64,000 nucleotides of DNA. It comes from Faecalicatena contorta. Lineage in GTDB: Bacteria > Bacillota > Clostridia > Lachnospirales > Lachnospiraceae. A model generated the notes under the pieces. It ran no database searches, was not told the origin of the DNA, and was given only the letters and a program-made list of their open reading frames with translations. Below are positions 61,593-64,000 of the stretch, one piece after another (the stretch's first letter is position 1; each line of letters begins with the position of its first letter). The position numbers were made by a program, and so were the translations under genes. The stretch lies in the NCBI RefSeq assembly GCF_021531975.1, contig NZ_JAFBIY010000007.1, forward strand, positions 1-64,000. The letters run 5' to 3'.

Positions 61593-62126
61593 TTAAGAAA
61601 ATTCTGGCTCAATCAATCCGAATGTTCCATTCTTTCTTCTGTATACTACACATACTTCATCGGTCTCTGCGTTGCAGAATACGAAAAAGTTATGTCCGAG
61701 CAGTTCCATCTGTACACATGCATCTTCCGGATACATTGGTTTGATGCCGAACTTCTTGGTACGTACGATTTTGATCTCGCCATCTTCGATGGTATCTTCG
61801 TTTTCAAAGAAGTCCTGGCTGAAATTGCTGCCTTCCTGATGTCTTGCGATCAATTTGTTCTTATATTTTCTGAGCTGGCGTTCGATTACTTCTTCGACCA
61901 GATCAATGGATACATACATATCGTCACTTTCCTGCTCAGAGCGGATGATATTGCCCTTTACAGGAATGGTTACTTCAATTTTCTGTCGTTCTTTCTGCAC
62001 GCTCAATGTTACGTGAATTTCCGTATCAGGAGTGAAATATCTTTCCAGTTTTCCAAGTTTGTTCTCTACAGTAGTTTTTAAGCCAGGGGTTACATCAATG
62101 TTTTTTCCGATGATGATAAATTTCAT
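61593..62126 (-). CDS. hpf: Ribosome hibernation promoting factor, long form (HPF/RaiA)
   Basis: This 177-residue protein has an N-terminal S30AE domain (about 1-100, KFIIIGKNIDVTPGLKTTVENKL and ERQKIEVTIPVKG) that sits in the 30S tRNA channel. Its C-terminal domain (about 118-177, IVRTKKFGIKPMYPEDACVQMELLGHNFFVF) dimerises 70S ribosomes into 100S. The start at 62126 is 9 bases from AAAGGAG; the UUG at 62135 would overlap that site. It is convergent to lgt across element C. Confidence 0.96.
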   Translation of the reverse strand: MKFIIIGKNIDVTPGLKTTVENKLGKLERYFTPDTEIHVTLSVQKERQKIEVTIPVKGNIIRSEQESDDMYVSIDLVEEVIERQLRKYKNKLIARHQEGSNFSQDFFENEDTIEDGEIKIVRTKKFGIKPMYPEDACVQMELLGHNFFVFCNAETDEVCVVYRRKNGTFGLIEPEFS

Positions 62127-62228
62127 ATAGCCCAACTCCTTTTTAATAAAATTTCAAGACATATAGTCTGACAATTGAAATAATTCGGACATATATATCT
62201 GATATATTTAGTATAGCATGTTTCAGGG

Positions 62229-62840
62229 CTAATGTATAGCACGGATTACTTCGATTCTGGAAATTTTACCGTCATGCGTTTTGGCCGCGCGCAGTCCACA
62301 GTCCTGGAAATAAATACATGCACCGACACCGATTTCTACGTGGTGTTCTTCACATTTTTTTATAAAAATCTCCAGAAGAGTTTCACATTCCTCTTTTGGT
62401 ATTTTTGTTCCCAGAAGGTGATTGACAGAATCAATCTTCATACTTGCACGTAAGACTATTTCATCGGCAACGTCAAATTCGCAGAACAGGAACTTACGTG
62501 TTGCGAAGAGAACGGCGATTGCACACACACCGATCAGACTTCCCCAGATAGAAGAATGATCGATGATGATCTGTCTGGCGATTGCAAAAAGCAGTACCTC
62601 AAATACCGTGTTCGGCGTGTGATAATACATCATGCGGATGAGCTCGACACCGATGATCAGATTAAAGCATGTCTCCAGCAGGTCATTATAATTCGGCCAT
62701 ACATCAAGATTTGGAATGTTAATAAGAGATGATGCCATGCGAAGAGTCAGTAAAATAATTCCGACAGACAGCATCAGTGCGATAAAGAATTCCAGAGTGC
62801 TGGCCAGCCGTTTTAACCATATAGATACGTAGTGTCTCAT
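62229..62840 (-). CDS. PsiE-like membrane protein with C-terminal soluble domain
   Basis: This 203-residue protein starts at 62840, with AAAGGAG 7 bases upstream; a longer frame to 63029 runs through the neighbouring gene. Three to four membrane helices (about 12-150) include IIGVELIRMMYYHTPNTVFEVLLFAIARQIIIDH, the PsiE core pattern. The last 60 residues are soluble, with a GVGACIYFQDCGLRAAKTHDGKI ending. Phosphate-starvation-inducible PsiE of E. coli is shorter and of unknown function. It overlaps the PAP2 gene by 4 bases (ATGA). Confidence 0.75.
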   Translation of the reverse strand: MRHYVSIWLKRLASTLEFFIALMLSVGIILLTLRMASSLINIPNLDVWPNYNDLLETCFNLIIGVELIRMMYYHTPNTVFEVLLFAIARQIIIDHSSIWGSLIGVCAIAVLFATRKFLFCEFDVADEIVLRASMKIDSVNHLLGTKIPKEECETLLEIFIKKCEEHHVEIGVGACIYFQDCGLRAAKTHDGKISRIEVIRAIH

Positions 62841-63730
62841 ATAGATCTCCTTTGTAATTTGCTGAATAAAAATGGATAGATAATGATTACCCATAACACA
62901 AGTATAAAATATTCTGCCATTTTTGCCAAGATAGAACTTCCGAGAATCAGACCAATACTTTCTTTCAAAAGCAGTGCGATTATAAGGCCTGTAATGAACT
63001 TGGCAAACTGTAGACTGGTACGCCTGCATTCAACTGAAAAGTTCAGATATTTTCTTTCCAGATACCAGCCCAGTGCAAAACCGATGCCTGCACCGGCAGC
63101 TTTACAACAATCTTCGGCATATTCGGCGGCAATGATGCATTTTCCGTATAATAGCAGTGAATATACAGCAACAATAGCGGCAAGTACGGCAAGAATGCAT
63201 GCGATCAGACCAATTCTTCGTGGGTTATCCAAAATCTCTGACTGGAAATGCCACAGAAGGAGAGTGATGATCACGGAAAGCCCCATAGAGACCAGAACAT
63301 CTTTTGGTGTATGACATCCCAGATACATTCTGGAGAATCCGATCAGAAGAAAAGCTGCTATACACAGACATTTCTGCCATTTCTTATCTGCCTTTAACGC
63401 CAGCGGGCAGAAAAGACAGGTGGCACCCTGCGTATGCCCACTTGGAAAGGAATAACCGGTGGCGTCTGGTATCGCGCTTTCCACTACGGAGAAATCCGGA
63501 TCAATGACCCACGGTCTGGGGATCCGGAAAGTAATCTTCAGTGCCTGTACAAGAAGACCCGCCATAAAGTACGTAAACCCCAACAGATAAGCAAAGCGCT
63601 TATCCACGCACCAGTACAGTGCGCAGATAACCGCTATGATAATAAGTTCCTGACCAAAATATGTGATGAACTGCATCAGTTTGTCCATAAGAGGAGTTCT
63701 GAGATCCTCAAGTACATATAAAAATGCCAT
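62837..63730 (-). CDS. PAP2 family membrane phosphatase
   Basis: This 297-residue membrane protein has the three-part phosphatase signature: KITFRIPRP, SFPSGHTQGA, and SRMYLGCHTPKDVL (catalytic His). Helices surround these motifs, and the C-terminal half (about 165-290) adds four more helices. It could dephosphorylate undecaprenyl pyrophosphate or phosphatidic acid. It follows typA with one shared base and precedes the PsiE-like gene, so all are probably in one transcript. Confidence 0.92.
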   Translation of the reverse strand: MAFLYVLEDLRTPLMDKLMQFITYFGQELIIIAVICALYWCVDKRFAYLLGFTYFMAGLLVQALKITFRIPRPWVIDPDFSVVESAIPDATGYSFPSGHTQGATCLFCPLALKADKKWQKCLCIAAFLLIGFSRMYLGCHTPKDVLVSMGLSVIITLLLWHFQSEILDNPRRIGLIACILAVLAAIVAVYSLLLYGKCIIAAEYAEDCCKAAGAGIGFALGWYLERKYLNFSVECRRTSLQFAKFITGLIIALLLKESIGLILGSSILAKMAEYFILVLWVIIIYPFLFSKLQRRSI

Positions 63731-64000
63731 TATCTGTTTCCTCGTTTTCTCATTTTTGGATCGAGAATCTTTTTGCGGATACGAAGTGATTTTGGTGTTA
63801 CTTCCAGAAGCTCATCGGTATCAATAAAGTCCAGAGCTTCTTCCAGACTTAATATCTTCGGCGTTGTCAGACGAAGTGCTTCGTCGGCGCTTGAAGAACG
63901 AGTATTGGTAAGATGCTTTGTCTTGCAGACGTTGACTTCAATATCATCTGTCTTGGCATTTTCACCGATGACCATTCCGGAATATACTTTTTCGCCGGGG
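63730..64000 (-). CDS. typA: GTPase TypA/BipA, C-terminal end (partial)
   Basis: Only the last 90 codons are in the window; the gene continues past 64000. The segment GMVIGENAKTDDIEVNVCKTKHLTNTRSS, then LRLTTPKILSLEEALDFIDTDELLEVTPKSLRIRKKIL, is the conserved C-terminal domain of TypA, a ribosome-binding translational GTPase needed under stress or cold. The G domain cannot be judged. Its stop overlaps the PAP2 start (TAATG). Confidence 0.95.
   Translation of the reverse strand, partial: PGEKVYSGMVIGENAKTDDIEVNVCKTKHLTNTRSSSADEALRLTTPKILSLEEALDFIDTDELLEVTPKSLRIRKKILDPKMRKRGNR

Noticed and set aside
61593-62228. raiA-motif RNA near hpf
   Set aside because: That RNA is expected upstream of hpf. 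The upstream gap here is only about 100 bases, and the structured element lies downstream.
62841-63029. Upstream extension of the PsiE-like frame
   Set aside because: It lies inside the PAP2 gene, while the ATG at 62840 has AAAGGAG 7 bases before it.

Overview
The window reads as chromosomal DNA of a spore-forming, low-to-mid GC Firmicute, most likely a gut Lachnospiraceae (Dorea/Coprococcus/Blautia-like). This placement is inferred from gene content: a PolC-type replicative polymerase, a PyrK/PyrD-1B dihydroorotate dehydrogenase pair, a small acid-soluble spore protein, PadR-DUF1700-DUF4097-PspC envelope genes, PrkC/PrpC with PASTA repeats, and many UUG/GUG starts behind strong AGGAGG sites. 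The species cannot be fixed from the sequence alone. No phage, plasmid, CRISPR, rRNA or tRNA genes were seen.

Layout. 1-630: a non-coding palindromic element (copy A, cut by the window edge). 0.7-3.9 kb: PadR regulator, DUF1700, DUF4097 and PspC envelope genes, a spore protein and a divergent WecG/TagA-like protein. 4.0-9.1 kb: CdaR/PucR-type regulator, ftsE-ftsX, an M23 hydrolase with coiled coils and an S41 protease, a cell-division/wall-hydrolysis block. 9.1-13.1 kb: pyrC-pyrF-pyrK-pyrD. 13.3-19.4 kb: M20 amidohydrolase, rubredoxin, HAD phosphatase, pyrE, three small membrane proteins and a long M29-type aminopeptidase. 19.5-23.0 kb: purE-purM-purN-purD, closed by a strong terminator. 23.0-26.4 kb: accessory genes (radical SAM, PadR-DUF2812, an XRE-desulfoferrodoxin fusion, a gene fragment, a GNAT). 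26.4-36.2 kb: candidate small RNA, lysophospholipase-like hydrolase, ABC exporter, HAD, DUF2156, two aminotransferases including HisC, a small export protein, DAHP synthase, XRE regulator and a membrane protein. 36.2-43.3 kb: ispG, polC, an EamA transporter and a methyltransferase. 44.1-60.7 kb: pepT (reverse), then a long forward run murE-priA-def-fmt-yugP-like-rsmB-rlmN-prpC-prkC-rsgA-rpe-thiN-ychF-lgt, whose priA-to-thiN part matches the conserved Firmicutes order. 61.6-64 kb (reverse): hpf, a PsiE-like protein, a PAP2 phosphatase and the end of typA/bipA.

The most unusual content is non-coding. Three copies (1-630, 43329-44094, 60736-61590) plus one solo arm (13091-13207) belong to a family of large elements. 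Each full copy has two facing imperfect-palindrome arms of about 225-241 bp around a shared core of about 270 bp. At the tip of most arms is an 18-19 bp stem whose sequence differs between copies while staying paired. Copies B and C sit exactly between convergent genes and touch or supply their stop codons. A second, smaller family (11299, 41752, 42677) has a GGGACGTAG...CTACGTCCC hairpin followed by short ATGTGGTGTACC-type units. It also sits at stop codons and in one case seems to supply the next gene's ribosome binding site. No gene that would mobilise either family is present in the window.
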